A stretch of 55,142 nt of DNA, taken from positions 47,588 to 102,729 of the forward strand of contig JAJZKN010000002.1 in NCBI GenBank assembly GCA_021850865.1, written 5' to 3'. Of the stretch, positions 6,904-15,338 are shown piece after piece. Both the position numbers and the translations under genes were made by a program. Source of the stretch: a bacterium. Its GTDB lineage: Bacteria; Patescibacteriota; Saccharimonadia; Saccharimonadales; UBA4665. Positions within the stretch are counted from its first letter, which is position 1. Every line of letters starts with the position of its first letter. The notes beneath the pieces are model-generated. The model ran no database searches. It saw only the letters and a program-made list of their open reading frames with translations, and had not been told where the DNA came from.

Positions 6904-7057
6904 TGCATCGATTGCAGATGTTTGTAATGCGTCAGCTATACTGCACCACATGTACACTTTTGACTTATTTCAAAATATTTCTACAGATATAAAGCAGAGT
7001 TATATTAATCTCTGTTTGGCTGAATTATAACATCTTAAAACTTTATTAGAGTCTTGC
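6904..7057 (+). repeat. island repeat B, copy 2 (longest)
   Basis: The left 80 nt match copy 1 (GATGTTTG, CGTCA, CTGCACCA). The right part shares CTGTTTGGCTGAA, TTAAAACT and a GAGTCTTG end with copy 3 and loosely with the far end of copy 1. It occupies most of the gene-free stretch between the PIN toxin and the broken brnT. Confidence 0.65.
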
Positions 7058-7098
7058 GAGTATTAAGACATAGGCTATCTTAAAAACCATATAAAATT

Positions 7099-7392
7099 AT
7101 GTATAATAATACATATAAATTTTGAATGGCATGAGGGCAAGAATAGCCAAAATATTGCTAAACATGGCATTTTATTTCATGAAGCAAAACATATCTTCTC
7201 AGATAGTAATAGAGTAATAGAGTAATAGTTTTAGGCAAGAAGCATTCTGCTAGCGAGAAAAGATATTTTTGCATCGTTAAAACTAGAAGTAGTGAAATCG
7301 CTACTGTAAGATTCACTATAAGAAAGAGCCATATCCGCATCATTGGAGCTGGATACTGGCGGGAAGGAAAGAAAATTTATGAGCAACGTTAA
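7099..7392 (+). pseudogene. broken brnT toxin gene
   Basis: The piece from 7121 reads FEWHEGKNSQNIAKHG and continues through a BrnT-like FHEAKHIFSD, then hits TAA (7223-7225) inside a triple 8-bp repeat. The C-terminal BrnT part continues in another frame (VLGKKHSASEKRYF ... RFTIRKSHIRIIGAG) to TAA 7390-7392. With two 8-bp units instead of three the two parts would be in frame. The only good start, ATG 7099, is also out of frame by one T in the TTTT run (7120-7123 region). Two lesions make it most likely inactive, while its antitoxin downstream is intact. Confidence 0.8.
7205..7228 (+). repeat. triple 8-bp tandem repeat inside brnT remnant
   Basis: Three perfect copies of AGTAATAG (7205-7212, 7213-7220, 7221-7228). 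The unit length is not a multiple of 3, so copy-number change shifts the reading frame. Two copies restore continuity of the BrnT frame across this point. Confidence 0.9.
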
Positions 7393-7633
7393 TTACACAG
7401 CCGTACCAGATGATGTTCAGGAATCATTAGATAATCCTATTTTTGTTAATGATGGCTTATTGCCTTCGCCTGAAGAATTTGTCCGCAAGACTAAAAAAGA
7501 AAAGATTACTATAGCAATAGATAAGGATAGTTTAGATCTCTATAAAAAATACGCTAAAAAGCATAACGCCAAGTATCAATCTATAATAAACGGCGTGCTT
7601 AGCTCATATGCCGATAAGTTTTTAAGCAGATAA
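7379..7633 (+). CDS. BrnA-like antitoxin, intact, toxin lost
   Basis: This 84-residue protein has an acidic N-terminal arm and a ribbon-helix-helix-like C-terminal half (KITIAIDKDSLDLYKKYAKK, then YQSIINGVLSSYADKF). GGAAGGAAAG (7361-7370) precedes ATG 7379 by about 9 nt. It overlaps the end of the broken brnT, in the usual BrnTA arrangement. A close, degenerate copy is at 10640-10923. With its own toxin disabled it may be a relic, or it may cross-neutralise a related BrnT; residue identity with the antitoxin at 3781 is low, so cross-protection is uncertain. Confidence 0.75.
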   Translation: MSNVNYTAVPDDVQESLDNPIFVNDGLLPSPEEFVRKTKKEKITIAIDKDSLDLYKKYAKKHNAKYQSIINGVLSSYADKFLSR

Positions 7634-7665
7634 CTATCAACTGACTAGAGCACATCTACCTTACT

Positions 7666-7768
7666 CGAAAAATACCCCAATAACATATCGCTAGCTATTC
7701 CTATTTCTTTAGATAAACTAACGGCACTTCTATAACACTCCATTTGGAATATGCCTAATAGGGGGCAC
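7666..7768 (+). repeat. island repeat A, copy 3
   Basis: This is a full-length copy of about 103 nt. It has CGAAAAATACCCC, TAACATA, CCTATTTCTTTAGATAAAC and GGAATATGCC, and ends AATAGGGGGCAC. The end complementarity (CCCC...CATA with TATG...GGGG) is kept although the middle has diverged. It lies between brnA and mazEF. Confidence 0.8.
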
Positions 7769-7835
7769 TAAGCATAAGCATTATGACCTCAATAATCCGG
7801 GGTTTTTATTATATAGCACCTGTGCAAAAAAAGTA

Positions 7836-7868
7836 TTGACGAATCTGAGTATAGTGCGTACAATGTAC
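7836..7868 (+). promoter_or_regulatory. mazE promoter with palindromic operator
   Basis: TTGACG (7836-7841), a 17-nt spacer and TACAAT (7859-7864) stand exactly 6 nt before ATG 7871. The 13-bp palindrome CGTACAATGTACG (7857-7869) covers the -10 box and is a probable MazE/MazF autoregulatory site. The message should be leaderless. Confidence 0.75.
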
Positions 7869-7870
7869 GT

Positions 7871-8185
7871 ATGAATGCAATTAATACAACCCTTACAACA
7901 TCAGGTAACAGTGTTGCGGTACGCCTGCCTAAAGAACTGCTTAGAATGAGCGGTCTTAGTAGTAGAGTTAAGTTAGAGGCAAAGGAAGGGAAAATTATAA
8001 TAAGTAAACCAGCAAATCCTCGTGAAGGATGGGCGACTCAGATTAAGGAACTCATGAAAACAGAGAGAGAACCATCCCAGGAATTTAGAGATATGGATCT
8101 TGTCTCTAATGATGGTTTAAGTAATTTACCATGGAGTGGTCCTTCATTTGAAGAGTGGCAAAAAACTCATGATAGACTTTCCTAA
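7871..8185 (+). CDS. mazE: MazE-like antitoxin
   Basis: Residues 1-45 form an AbrB-fold domain (TTSGNSVAVRLPKELLRM, then RVKLEAKEGKIIIS). The C-terminal 55 residues include WATQIKELMKTE and a final PSFEEW segment like the MazF-binding tail of MazE. It should hold MazF inactive and repress at the palindrome upstream. The start is set by the promoter. The gene overlaps mazF by 17 nt. Confidence 0.85.
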   Translation: MNAINTTLTTSGNSVAVRLPKELLRMSGLSSRVKLEAKEGKIIISKPANPREGWATQIKELMKTEREPSQEFRDMDLVSNDGLSNLPWSGPSFEEWQKTHDRLS

Positions 8186-8498
8186 GCAGTCCTCGGTGTA
8201 CTGGTTTGACCCAGAACCTATTAAGGGTGCAGAGTTACGCAAAGTTCGGCCTTGTATTGTGGTTTCTCCTGACGATATGAACGAAGACCTAAATACTGTT
8301 CTAGTTGTGCCATTAACTTCTACCGTTAAGCCGTGGCCATTTCGAACCACTGTAACTATTCTGGGTAGAAAATCCAGTGCTGCTTGCGATCAATTAAGAG
8401 CTATTGATAAAAGTAGACTAAGGGCATATATAGGGGATTTGAAGAACATAGATTGTGAAAGACTGTATAGTTTACTGCAATCAATTCTTTCGGAGTAA
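8169..8498 (+). CDS. mazF: MazF family mRNA interferase
   Basis: This 109-residue protein is of standard MazF length, with the SH3-like barrel signature in order: VYWFDPEPIKGAELRKVRPC, then IVVSPDD, NTVLVVPLTS, CDQLRAIDKSRL and a C-terminal helix. The conserved RPC/VVSPD and QLRAIDKSRL segments hold the RNA-cleaving and binding residues. ATG 8169 lies in the end of mazE with a GAAGAG ribosome site at about 8151. No lesion is seen, so it should be active. Confidence 0.9.
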   Translation: MIDFPKQSSVYWFDPEPIKGAELRKVRPCIVVSPDDMNEDLNTVLVVPLTSTVKPWPFRTTVTILGRKSSAACDQLRAIDKSRLRAYIGDLKNIDCERLYSLLQSILSE

Positions 8499-8790
8499 GA
8501 ATTGTCTATAAGGTTCTTCTAGTATCTTCTCCCAACGAACTAGCTAATCACCAATAAGGTGTGAATTATTTCTCATTTGCTGCACCACTTGTTCAGCAAA
8601 CACGTTTCCATCCTCAACCTTCTATAAAAGACAACTACTGATCTGTAGCATTGACTGAGCATTTTGGTCTGGAACCGTTTCGTTCTGCGCACAGCCTAAT
8701 CCTCAGTCCCTAGGGGGCACACACCGTATACAAAGCGTAAAAAACAAAATTTTCTGTGAGGGATACGCATCAAAAAAGTCATGTTAATAT
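8499..8790. other. gene-free stretch between mazF and the glycoside hydrolase
   Basis: I see no gene. It holds a short TGCTGCACCAC match to repeat B (near 8580) and, near 8638-8712, a possible decayed copy of repeat A (GATCTGTAGCATT and TAGGGGGCAC). Both are too weak to annotate as copies. Confidence 0.4.
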
Positions 8791-10506
8791 TTGAGTGTGT
8801 CTTTTATTAAACTGCTAAAAAGTGACGACGCAAATCGCGATAAAGAAGACCAGTTAACGGCCAGATCGCAAGATAAAGTTTCATCAACATCTATACCTGA
8901 TGCTCTACCTTTTGTTGAAAGTTTCAAAAACGTCCCCTTGGAAAATTTAAATAAACAGACTAGAACAAAAAGACATAAATTTTCTAAGCTTTTGTTGTTA
9001 ATGATGCTAGCACTATTTAGCGTCCTAGTAGTACTCGGATATTTCCTCATTACGAATGCAAAACATGCAACTAAATATTTATCAGCCAACAGCGACATCA
9101 ATTTATCTCAAAAAGGACATACCAATAGTAAAGATACCGCCTTCAATTTTGGTTATGACCTCGCTTATATAGAGCCAGACTGGTACAAAACTAATGCCCA
9201 ATCGGATGCCAATGCTATAAAGGTGTTGAGTAATACTCCCGGAGCGATCGTCGATCAGACTCTCTACGGGGAAGGTGTAACAGCTAATCCCGAACCCTCT
9301 CCCGGCAACTTTAACGTTAGTGATTTTTCCTACCCCGATAATGTCTACGATCACAGCTTAGGGTCACGCATTACTTTGATAAGGAAAGCGAGGGATACCC
9401 CAGCAATTACCTTACTGGGTGTTCCACCGTGGATGTATGGTTGCGCTTCGATAGTCGACTCGACTAATGGTGTTGGAAACTGTAAAAGTTGCTCTAACGG
9501 CAACGGCACGACTCATCCTTGCACTAAATCTCCCTGTGACCCCGACGTCTGGAGTGCAAGCGGCTATAATCCGCCTTGCCCAGCCTATTACCAAGACTTC
9601 GCCAGCTTAGCAGCACACGTTGCTGCTTCGTTTCCGCAAGTGAAGTACTTTATCGTCTGGAATGAATTTAAAGGGTTTATGGATAATGGGGCTATTGATG
9701 CTTCGCATTATACTGCCATGTATAACGACGTTTATGCAGCCATCAAAAAAGTACGACCAGATGCCTTGGTTGGCGGACCATACGCCCCCATGGGGGCATT
9801 GCCGCTCAACGGTCAAAGCTGCAGTGGTTATACACTTTGCAGTACTAGCTGGGGCCGTGTGCCTCAACCCATAATAGCCGGTTTTAGTTATTGGTTGGCG
9901 AATAAAAGCGGCGCAGATTTTTTAACTGTGGATGGGCCAACGGAGATAGCTAGCGCCAGTAACGGCACCGGCAATAACACTATTGCCTCCAGCCCACTTG
10001 CCGCCAGCCAAATATATGCGGCTGTAGATATTTGGATTCGCTCACAGACATCTTTACCGATATGGTGGATGGAAGCCCATATTCAGCCATGCGACAGCAC
10101 AACTTCTTGCAATCCAAGTGCAAAATGTACCTCAGTTTCCTGTTGGTCAGATAAGCAGGCAGCTGCCAGCCGTATTGCAACGCTAGCTCTTATGAACGCT
10201 AGTGGTGCTTCAGTCGGCATGTGGTGGCAACCGCAAGAAGAACCCGATTGGCAAGATCAGGGGCTATGGACTTCAACATTATCTAGCGATGGCGGACAGC
10301 CGACAACGCTTGATCTCTACCTAAACCAAACTGCCTCTATACTGCGTCAACGATTGACATCAATTGGCGGCCAACCAAACGGTGTCATGGTGGTAACATC
10401 AGGCTCACAGGAATTACTCATCAATACTATGAATCATGGTTCCACCGCTACTTTAAACAAAAAGTATTATTATCTTGCCCCGGGACAGATACTGATCGAA
10501 AAATAG
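8791..10506 (+). CDS. membrane-anchored clan GH-A-like glycoside hydrolase
   Basis: A cytosolic Lys/Arg-containing tail (1-70) is followed by one membrane helix (about 66-88) and a large extracytoplasmic domain. The domain has TIM-barrel glycosidase signs: VPPWMYG near 207, VWNEFKGF with the Asn-Glu acid/base pair (Glu near 292), and WWMEAHI with a candidate nucleophile Glu near 428, an order and spacing typical of clan GH-A (GH5/GH39 type). Many cysteines (for example CKSC, CTKSPC, CSGYTLC) suggest disulfides. It probably trims glycans or host polysaccharide at the cell surface; the substrate is unknown. The start is TTG 8791 (GTG 8797 is possible), with no ribosome site. Within the island it stands alone as a single gene. 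Confidence 0.7.
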   Translation: MSVSFIKLLKSDDANRDKEDQLTARSQDKVSSTSIPDALPFVESFKNVPLENLNKQTRTKRHKFSKLLLLMMLALFSVLVVLGYFLITNAKHATKYLSANSDINLSQKGHTNSKDTAFNFGYDLAYIEPDWYKTNAQSDANAIKVLSNTPGAIVDQTLYGEGVTANPEPSPGNFNVSDFSYPDNVYDHSLGSRITLIRKARDTPAITLLGVPPWMYGCASIVDSTNGVGNCKSCSNGNGTTHPCTKSPCDPDVWSASGYNPPCPAYYQDFASLAAHVAASFPQVKYFIVWNEFKGFMDNGAIDASHYTAMYNDVYAAIKKVRPDALVGGPYAPMGALPLNGQSCSGYTLCSTSWGRVPQPIIAGFSYWLANKSGADFLTVDGPTEIASASNGTGNNTIASSPLAASQIYAAVDIWIRSQTSLPIWWMEAHIQPCDSTTSCNPSAKCTSVSCWSDKQAAASRIATLALMNASGASVGMWWQPQEEPDWQDQGLWTSTLSSDGGQPTTLDLYLNQTASILRQRLTSIGGQPNGVMVVTSGSQELLINTMNHGSTATLNKKYYYLAPGQILIEK

Positions 10507-10639
10507 TTCAAGTATTTGTAGCAAATAGTTATCGAGTTGTCAGATAGCACCCTTAATAGTCGTAATAAGCACAGAGTAAGCTTATTAATAAGCCACATTT
10601 TTAGTGCCCCAGACGATGTCGTAGCATCGTTAGTGGCCT

Positions 10640-10923
10640 CCATTTTCGTCAATGATTTATTGCCCTAACCCGAAGAATTCGTGCGCAAGACTAAAAAAGA
10701 AAAGATCGCTATAGCTATAGATAGGGACAGTCTAGATCTATACAAACGATATGCGAAGCAACACAATGCTAACTACCTGACTATGGTTAATGGTGTTCTG
10801 ACTTCATGCGCTGACAAGTTTCTCGGCAAGTATATAAGTGACGGTCTGCGAGCCAACACTAGCCATTTCCGAAAAATACGTACTCAGTATAGAGCTTACT
10901 TCCCTAGATGGGCTAATTACTGA
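10640..10923 (+). pseudogene. brnA relic, second copy
   Basis: From 10642 the sequence reads IFVNDLLP, a TAA stop (10666-10668), then PEEFVRKTKKEKIAIAI and an RHH-like remainder, closely matching the antitoxin at 7379-7633, where a Ser codon stands at the stop position. The start and the preceding 20 residues are missing, and no brnT is upstream. An internal GTG (10681) leaves an 80-residue open frame, but without a ribosome site. The end runs into repeat A copy 4. This is a duplicated cassette in decay. Confidence 0.8.
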
Positions 10924-10964
10924 TCGATAGCATTTCATTCGGAATATGCCTAATAAGGGTCACC
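10870..10964 (+). repeat. island repeat A, copy 4
   Basis: Left block CCGAAAAATAC and right block TTTCATTCGGAATATGCC followed by AATAAGGGTCACC are clear; the middle is diverged. It overlaps the tail of the brnA relic, as expected if the cassette and repeat were copied together. The remaining 220 nt up to the adaptor gene show no gene. Confidence 0.8.
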
Positions 10965-11182
10965 ACAAGCACAGATACAGGCAAGAAACTGGTCTGCCTA
11001 CCTCTCGTGTTAATGGTTAATCTTATGGCAAGCGTCTGAGTCCTGTTAATGTGTCTACTGATTGCAGGTGTAATTATTAGAGTTGAGTTCTAGAACCGTA
11101 CTACTGGGCTCAGCCATAATTCAGTAACTCATGACATGCTTACTGGTATAGCGCAAGATGCAACTAAGGGATATAGAGCGGA

Positions 11183-12469
11183 ATGCTAAAAACAGTTAAA
11201 AAGATGCTAGGTATAGCTGCCAAACATCGAATATTAATAACCGCCGGCACCATTATTTTTATTATTGGCCTCGGTATCTATGCGGTGTTAAATCCTCAGC
11301 CCGCAAAGTATACTTATATAACGCAGCCAGTTCAGGAGGGTACCCTCATTAATGACGTATCTGGCACCGGCAACTTAGCTTACGCACAATCTTCGGCAGT
11401 TAATTCTCAAGTTAGTGGCACCGTTTCTGCGATAAACGTAAGTCAAGGAGATACGGTTACGGCTGGAGAATCATTGTTTAGTATTTCAAACCCTAGCCTA
11501 AGTGATACAGCTGATAAGTTATATGCAACCTATCTAAAAGACAAATCATCAGTCTCAGGGGACCAAACGTTAATCATTCAAGATCAGAACAATTTAAATA
11601 ATGACAACGCTAGTATAGCTACTGATCAACAGCCTACTGCCTCTCCGTCTCAACAACAAGCGTTAGCAAATGCGCAGCAACAACAAGCAGTAGACTCACG
11701 GCAACTTGCTACAGCACAATTGGCACTAACTGCCGACCTAGCCAACGAACTTGCTGATTGGTCGGCTTACTCAACACAATTAACAACAATTAATGAGGAA
11801 AACGTAGTATCACCTATTAATGGCATGGTAGCAAGTATTAATGTTGCTCCTGGGCAAAACGTATCGGGATCTGCTGGCGGTGCGGCGGCGGCCAATAATC
11901 CAGAAATACTCATTGTTAGTCCCTCCAGTCTGGATGCGTCAATAACTTTAAATGAAGTAGATGCCGTAAAAGTTCAAACTGGTCAGACGGTGCAATTAAG
12001 CTTCAACGCCATTCCGGGCCTTAGTCTTACCGGTACAGTTGCTTCAATTAGTCCTCTTGGTACAATCAGCCAAGGCGTAGTCACCTATAGTGCTACCGTT
12101 GCCTTAAGTGTCGCAAACCCCCAACTGAAAAGCGGAATGAGTGTTTCCGCCAATATCACAACTGAAGCAAAAAATAATGTTATAAGTGTACCCAGTACAG
12201 CAATCAAGACCAATAGTAGCGGCGGCCAATATGTTCAGATACTCAGCAAGGGTAAACCGTTGAACGTGGACGTCCAAACTGGAATTGTTACTAATAATGG
12301 CACCGAAATAACGCATGGTCTTTCGGTCGGTGAGGCAGTTATAACTCAAACCATTTCAAGTAAATTACCAAAATCATTAAGTAGCCCCCTCAACGGGAGT
12401 AACCTACTCAAGCTTAATGGTGGCGGTAGTGGGCGCGGAGGAGCTAAAGCTCATGCAGGCAAACTATAG
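11183..12469 (+). CDS. MacA/HlyD-type adaptor of an ABC exporter
   Basis: This 428-residue protein has a membrane anchor (about 16-36), a lipoyl-type hairpin half (VSGTVSAINVSQGDTVTAGE near 78), a Gln/Asn/Ala-rich coiled coil (120-205), the second lipoyl half (SPINGMVASINVAPGQNV near 213) and beta-barrel and proximal domains. The order is that of membrane-fusion adaptors. The tail is Gly/Arg/Lys-rich. In a single-membrane cell such adaptors work outside the membrane with a MacB-type pump. It overlaps the ATPase gene by 1 nt in a three-gene export operon. The substrate (peptide, antibiotic or lipid) cannot be told. Confidence 0.85.
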   Translation: MLKTVKKMLGIAAKHRILITAGTIIFIIGLGIYAVLNPQPAKYTYITQPVQEGTLINDVSGTGNLAYAQSSAVNSQVSGTVSAINVSQGDTVTAGESLFSISNPSLSDTADKLYATYLKDKSSVSGDQTLIIQDQNNLNNDNASIATDQQPTASPSQQQALANAQQQQAVDSRQLATAQLALTADLANELADWSAYSTQLTTINEENVVSPINGMVASINVAPGQNVSGSAGGAAAANNPEILIVSPSSLDASITLNEVDAVKVQTGQTVQLSFNAIPGLSLTGTVASISPLGTISQGVVTYSATVALSVANPQLKSGMSVSANITTEAKNNVISVPSTAIKTNSSGGQYVQILSKGKPLNVDVQTGIVTNNGTEITHGLSVGEAVITQTISSKLPKSLSSPLNGSNLLKLNGGGSGRGGAKAHAGKL

Positions 12470-13221
12470 TGAAGACCGTCGCTGAATCATTTAGCCATCA
12501 AGATATACGCCCCGTTATAAGTTGTCATAATATTGTTAAAAAATACGGTAGTTCCACTAATGAGGTGACGGTTCTTGATAAGGTTTCTTTTGATATTTAT
12601 TCAGGGGAGTTTGTGGCTATAGTTGGTCCATCGGGATCAGGCAAGACTACTCTAATGAATATTTTAGGTGCTCTGGATAGTCCTTCTAGCGGTACTTATA
12701 CTCTTGATGGTGAGCTTGTGTCTAACCTCAAGGATGATGAGCTTGCAATAATAAGAAACACTAAGATCGGCTTTGTCTTTCAGTCGTATAATCTTTTGAC
12801 TCGAGCAACTGTTGAGCGAAACGTACGACTACCATTGATATATTCTTTGGTACTTTCTCCTACGGAGCGAAAAAAAAGGATAGAGGCGGTCTTGCAGTCG
12901 GCGGGCCTTTCTTTGGGATATCTCAAAAACAAGTCCAACCAATTGTCGGGTGGACAAATGCAAAGAGTGGCAATCGCCCGCGCTCTCGTTAACGATCCGA
13001 GTATTATATTGGCGGATGAGCCAACTGGTAACTTAGACCAATCGACTGGAAAAATTGTAATTAATTCCTTCCTAAAGCTTAATCAGGAAGGACGAACGGT
13101 AGTACTTATTACCCACGACCTTAATGTTGCCGGAAATGCTTCACGGATAATTCAAATTCAAGACGGTAAAATTATCTCTGATGAACTTAATGGGAACGAG
13201 CCTAAAAGGAAGTTAACTTGA
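12469..13221 (+). CDS. MacB/LolD-type ABC transporter ATPase
   Basis: This 250-residue ATP-binding subunit has Walker [10 protein letters not shown] near residue 54, a Q-loop (VFQSYNLL), the signature [15 protein letters not shown], Walker [13 protein letters not shown] and the H-loop VLITHD. It belongs to the MacB/LolD/FtsE class that drives mechanotransmission rather than direct pore transport. GTG 12469 overlaps the adaptor stop (TAGTG). The permease gene follows after 1 nt. Confidence 0.92.
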   Translation: MKTVAESFSHQDIRPVISCHNIVKKYGSSTNEVTVLDKVSFDIYSGEFVAIVGPSGSGKTTLMNILGALDSPSSGTYTLDGELVSNLKDDELAIIRNTKIGFVFQSYNLLTRATVERNVRLPLIYSLVLSPTERKKRIEAVLQSAGLSLGYLKNKSNQLSGGQMQRVAIARALVNDPSIILADEPTGNLDQSTGKIVINSFLKLNQEGRTVVLITHDLNVAGNASRIIQIQDGKIISDELNGNEPKRKLT

Positions 13222-13222
13222 A

Positions 13223-14440
13223 ATGAGATATATAGACTTATTGCAAGAGACCTCCTATTCGTTACTTATGAATAAAGCAAGGTCGTTTCTGACCATTTTA
13301 GGGATCGTTATTGGGATTGCGGCCGTGATTGTATTAATTGCTGTAGGAGAGGGAGCGACTGCTGCGGTTACGAATAATATTAGTGCCTTGGGTTCAAATC
13401 TCATTGTTGTAGTGCCTGGTTCTGCATCTGGCGCGGTTAGCCAGGGCATTGGTAGTGCTCAAACGCTAACAATGAAGGACGCATCATTGCTACAGCAACA
13501 ACTTCAGTACGTTAGTGGTATATCGCCTGAGATAGCTAAACATTTTCAAATAACTTTTGGTGCAAATAATACCAATACTAATGTTATTGGCGCTGACCCG
13601 ATTTACTCTTTTGTGCACAACGTAACTATTAATAACGGCAGTTTCTTTAATCAACAACAAAACAACACCTTGCAGCGTGTAGCCGTTTTGGGTCCTGGTG
13701 TTAGTGAACTTTTATTCGGCAGCCCGTATGCGGGAGTTGGTAAGCAAATAGAAATTAACGGTAACCTATTTAGCGTCATTGGGGTGGCTAATATTAAAGG
13801 GGGCTCGGGAGTTAGTAGCGCGGATAATAATATTTATATCCCGCTTAAAACTGCCCAGCAATATTTATTCGGACAAAACCGAGCACTGACGAGCATTAGT
13901 ATTTCAGCCATGAACGCACAATCAATTAATACTGTAGAACAAGAAACATTTAATCTTTTGCTTCAAAGTCATGACATTCAAAACCCAGCAAATGCTGATT
14001 TTCAGCTAGTAAACCAATCGAGCATCGTAGCCAGCTTATCTTCTACGACTCAAACACTAACGGTTCTACTTGGATCGATTGCGGCCATAAGCCTTCTGGT
14101 AGCTGGTATTGGAATTATGAATATGATGTTAACTACCGTAACGGAGAGAACTCGCGAAATCGGACTGCGTAAAGCAGTTGGAGCTAAGAAAAAAGACATA
14201 GGATCGCAATTTTTATGTGAAGCAGTTGCCTTAACACTCATTGGTGGTTTATGTGGTATTTTGCTTGGTATTGGTATTATTGAAGTCCTATCCCTTACTC
14301 GCTCTGTAGCCGTGGTAACTCAATGGTGGTCTATTGCAATAGCTTTTGGCGTATCGATGTTAATTGGCATAGTATTTGGTTACTATCCAGCTCAGCGTGC
14401 AGCAAAGTTAAAGCCGATAGATGCTTTAAGGTACGAATAA
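13223..14440 (+). CDS. MacB-type ABC permease (FtsX family)
   Basis: The 405-residue membrane subunit has one N-terminal helix (about 20-42, [20 protein letters not shown]), an extracytoplasmic MacB_PCD domain (45-275) and three C-terminal helices (about 280-305, 325-355, 370-390) of the FtsX fold, with the typical [18 protein letters not shown] coupling segment between helices 2 and 3. It is complete and directly follows the ATPase gene. Together with the adaptor it forms a tripartite-like exporter. Confidence 0.9.
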   Translation: MRYIDLLQETSYSLLMNKARSFLTILGIVIGIAAVIVLIAVGEGATAAVTNNISALGSNLIVVVPGSASGAVSQGIGSAQTLTMKDASLLQQQLQYVSGISPEIAKHFQITFGANNTNTNVIGADPIYSFVHNVTINNGSFFNQQQNNTLQRVAVLGPGVSELLFGSPYAGVGKQIEINGNLFSVIGVANIKGGSGVSSADNNIYIPLKTAQQYLFGQNRALTSISISAMNAQSINTVEQETFNLLLQSHDIQNPANADFQLVNQSSIVASLSSTTQTLTVLLGSIAAISLLVAGIGIMNMMLTTVTERTREIGLRKAVGAKKKDIGSQFLCEAVALTLIGGLCGILLGIGIIEVLSLTRSVAVVTQWWSIAIAFGVSMLIGIVFGYYPAQRAAKLKPIDALRYE

Positions 14441-14461
14441 ATAGTTAAGGAGGAATATCTT

Positions 14462-14824
14462 ATGTCTAAAAAAATTATCTTTATCATTGCAATTATCGCT
14501 GCCCTTGGCATCGGTTTCGGGGGTGGTCTGCTCGTTAGTTCGCATCATAAAGGGGTGCATAACGGGAGAGCAGGTAAGCATCACCACGCTCTGGCTACTA
14601 AAGGTGCTGCGACGTCAGGTACGGTTCTGAGTAGTTCGGGATCAGTCCTAACGATTAAACTTACTAATGGCAATACTGAAACAATCTACACCGGCAGCAA
14701 TACTTCTTACTCCCAGGTGTCTACGATCAGTAGCTCCAGTATTACGAACGGAGCCACTATTCGTGTAATAGGAGCTAAGAATAGTGACGGTAGCGTTACA
14801 GCTAAAAAAATAATTCTTCAGTAG
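14462..14824 (+). CDS. secreted small beta protein (DUF5666-like)
   Basis: The 120-residue protein has an N-terminal membrane anchor or signal (residues 4-26), a His/Lys/Gly-rich linker (HHKG, KHHHA) and a 65-residue OB-like beta domain (SGTVLSSSGSVLTIKLTNGN ... GATIRVIGAKNSDGSVTAKKI) as in DUF5666 domains. A strong AAGGAGG ribosome site lies 21 nt after the permease stop, so it is probably the fourth gene of the exporter operon. The His-rich linker could bind metal. Role unknown. Confidence 0.65.
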   Translation: MSKKIIFIIAIIAALGIGFGGGLLVSSHHKGVHNGRAGKHHHALATKGAATSGTVLSSSGSVLTIKLTNGNTETIYTGSNTSYSQVSTISSSSITNGATIRVIGAKNSDGSVTAKKIILQ

Positions 14825-14980
14825 TATATAAAGGTGTTAATTGATTAAAGTACCAAAATTCTAAGATCGACGAGTAAGAGATTCTATTTAAGCGTATCGG
14901 TTAAGCGGGACATGCGCGTTGAAGCCATAAAATCACCAACAGGATAGGTTATAGGTGTTCCAATTAGTTGAGTTTCATGA

Positions 14981-15034
14981 GCAAAACCCATACTTTTTAG
15001 AATTTCATTCGGAATATGCCTAAATAAGGGCGCC
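14981..15034 (+). repeat. island repeat A, copy 5 (truncated left)
   Basis: Only the right end is well kept: TTTCATTCGGAATATGCC (15003-15020), then AAATAAGGGCGCC. Upstream CCCATACTTTTTAGA is a weak match to the middle block. It sits in the 514-nt gene-free stretch after the exporter operon. Confidence 0.75.
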
Positions 15035-15040
15035 ACTAGA

Positions 15041-15118
15041 TCAGATATAGATGTCAATTTACAGCCTCTTTTTGTTTGGCTGAAATTAACTTATTAAAAC
15101 TTCACTAGAAGCTAGTTG
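15041..15118 (+). repeat. island repeat B, copy 3 (right half)
   Basis: CAGATATA, TGTTTGGCTGAA, TTATTAAAACTT and AGAAGCTAG-like blocks follow the order of the right half of copy 2 (6983-7057). It directly follows repeat A copy 5. The rest up to the P-type ATPase (15119-15338) shows no gene. Confidence 0.55.
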
Positions 15119-15338
15119 GGTGTTAAAGGTCTTGTTTTGGAGCTAGTATGATGAGTGGTTGCTCATGTGTTAAAAAAGTAACCCAATCAGAAGTCCTAAA
15201 ACAAAACTACCTGCGATATATGCCATTAATCGAGGTAATGGAACGCTGATAACTTGTACCGCGGAGGCAAGTATTATAAGGGAATGCACTTTTTGCAAAT
15301 TTTCATTTTATTTATCAATTGTTATTATAAGCATAAGT

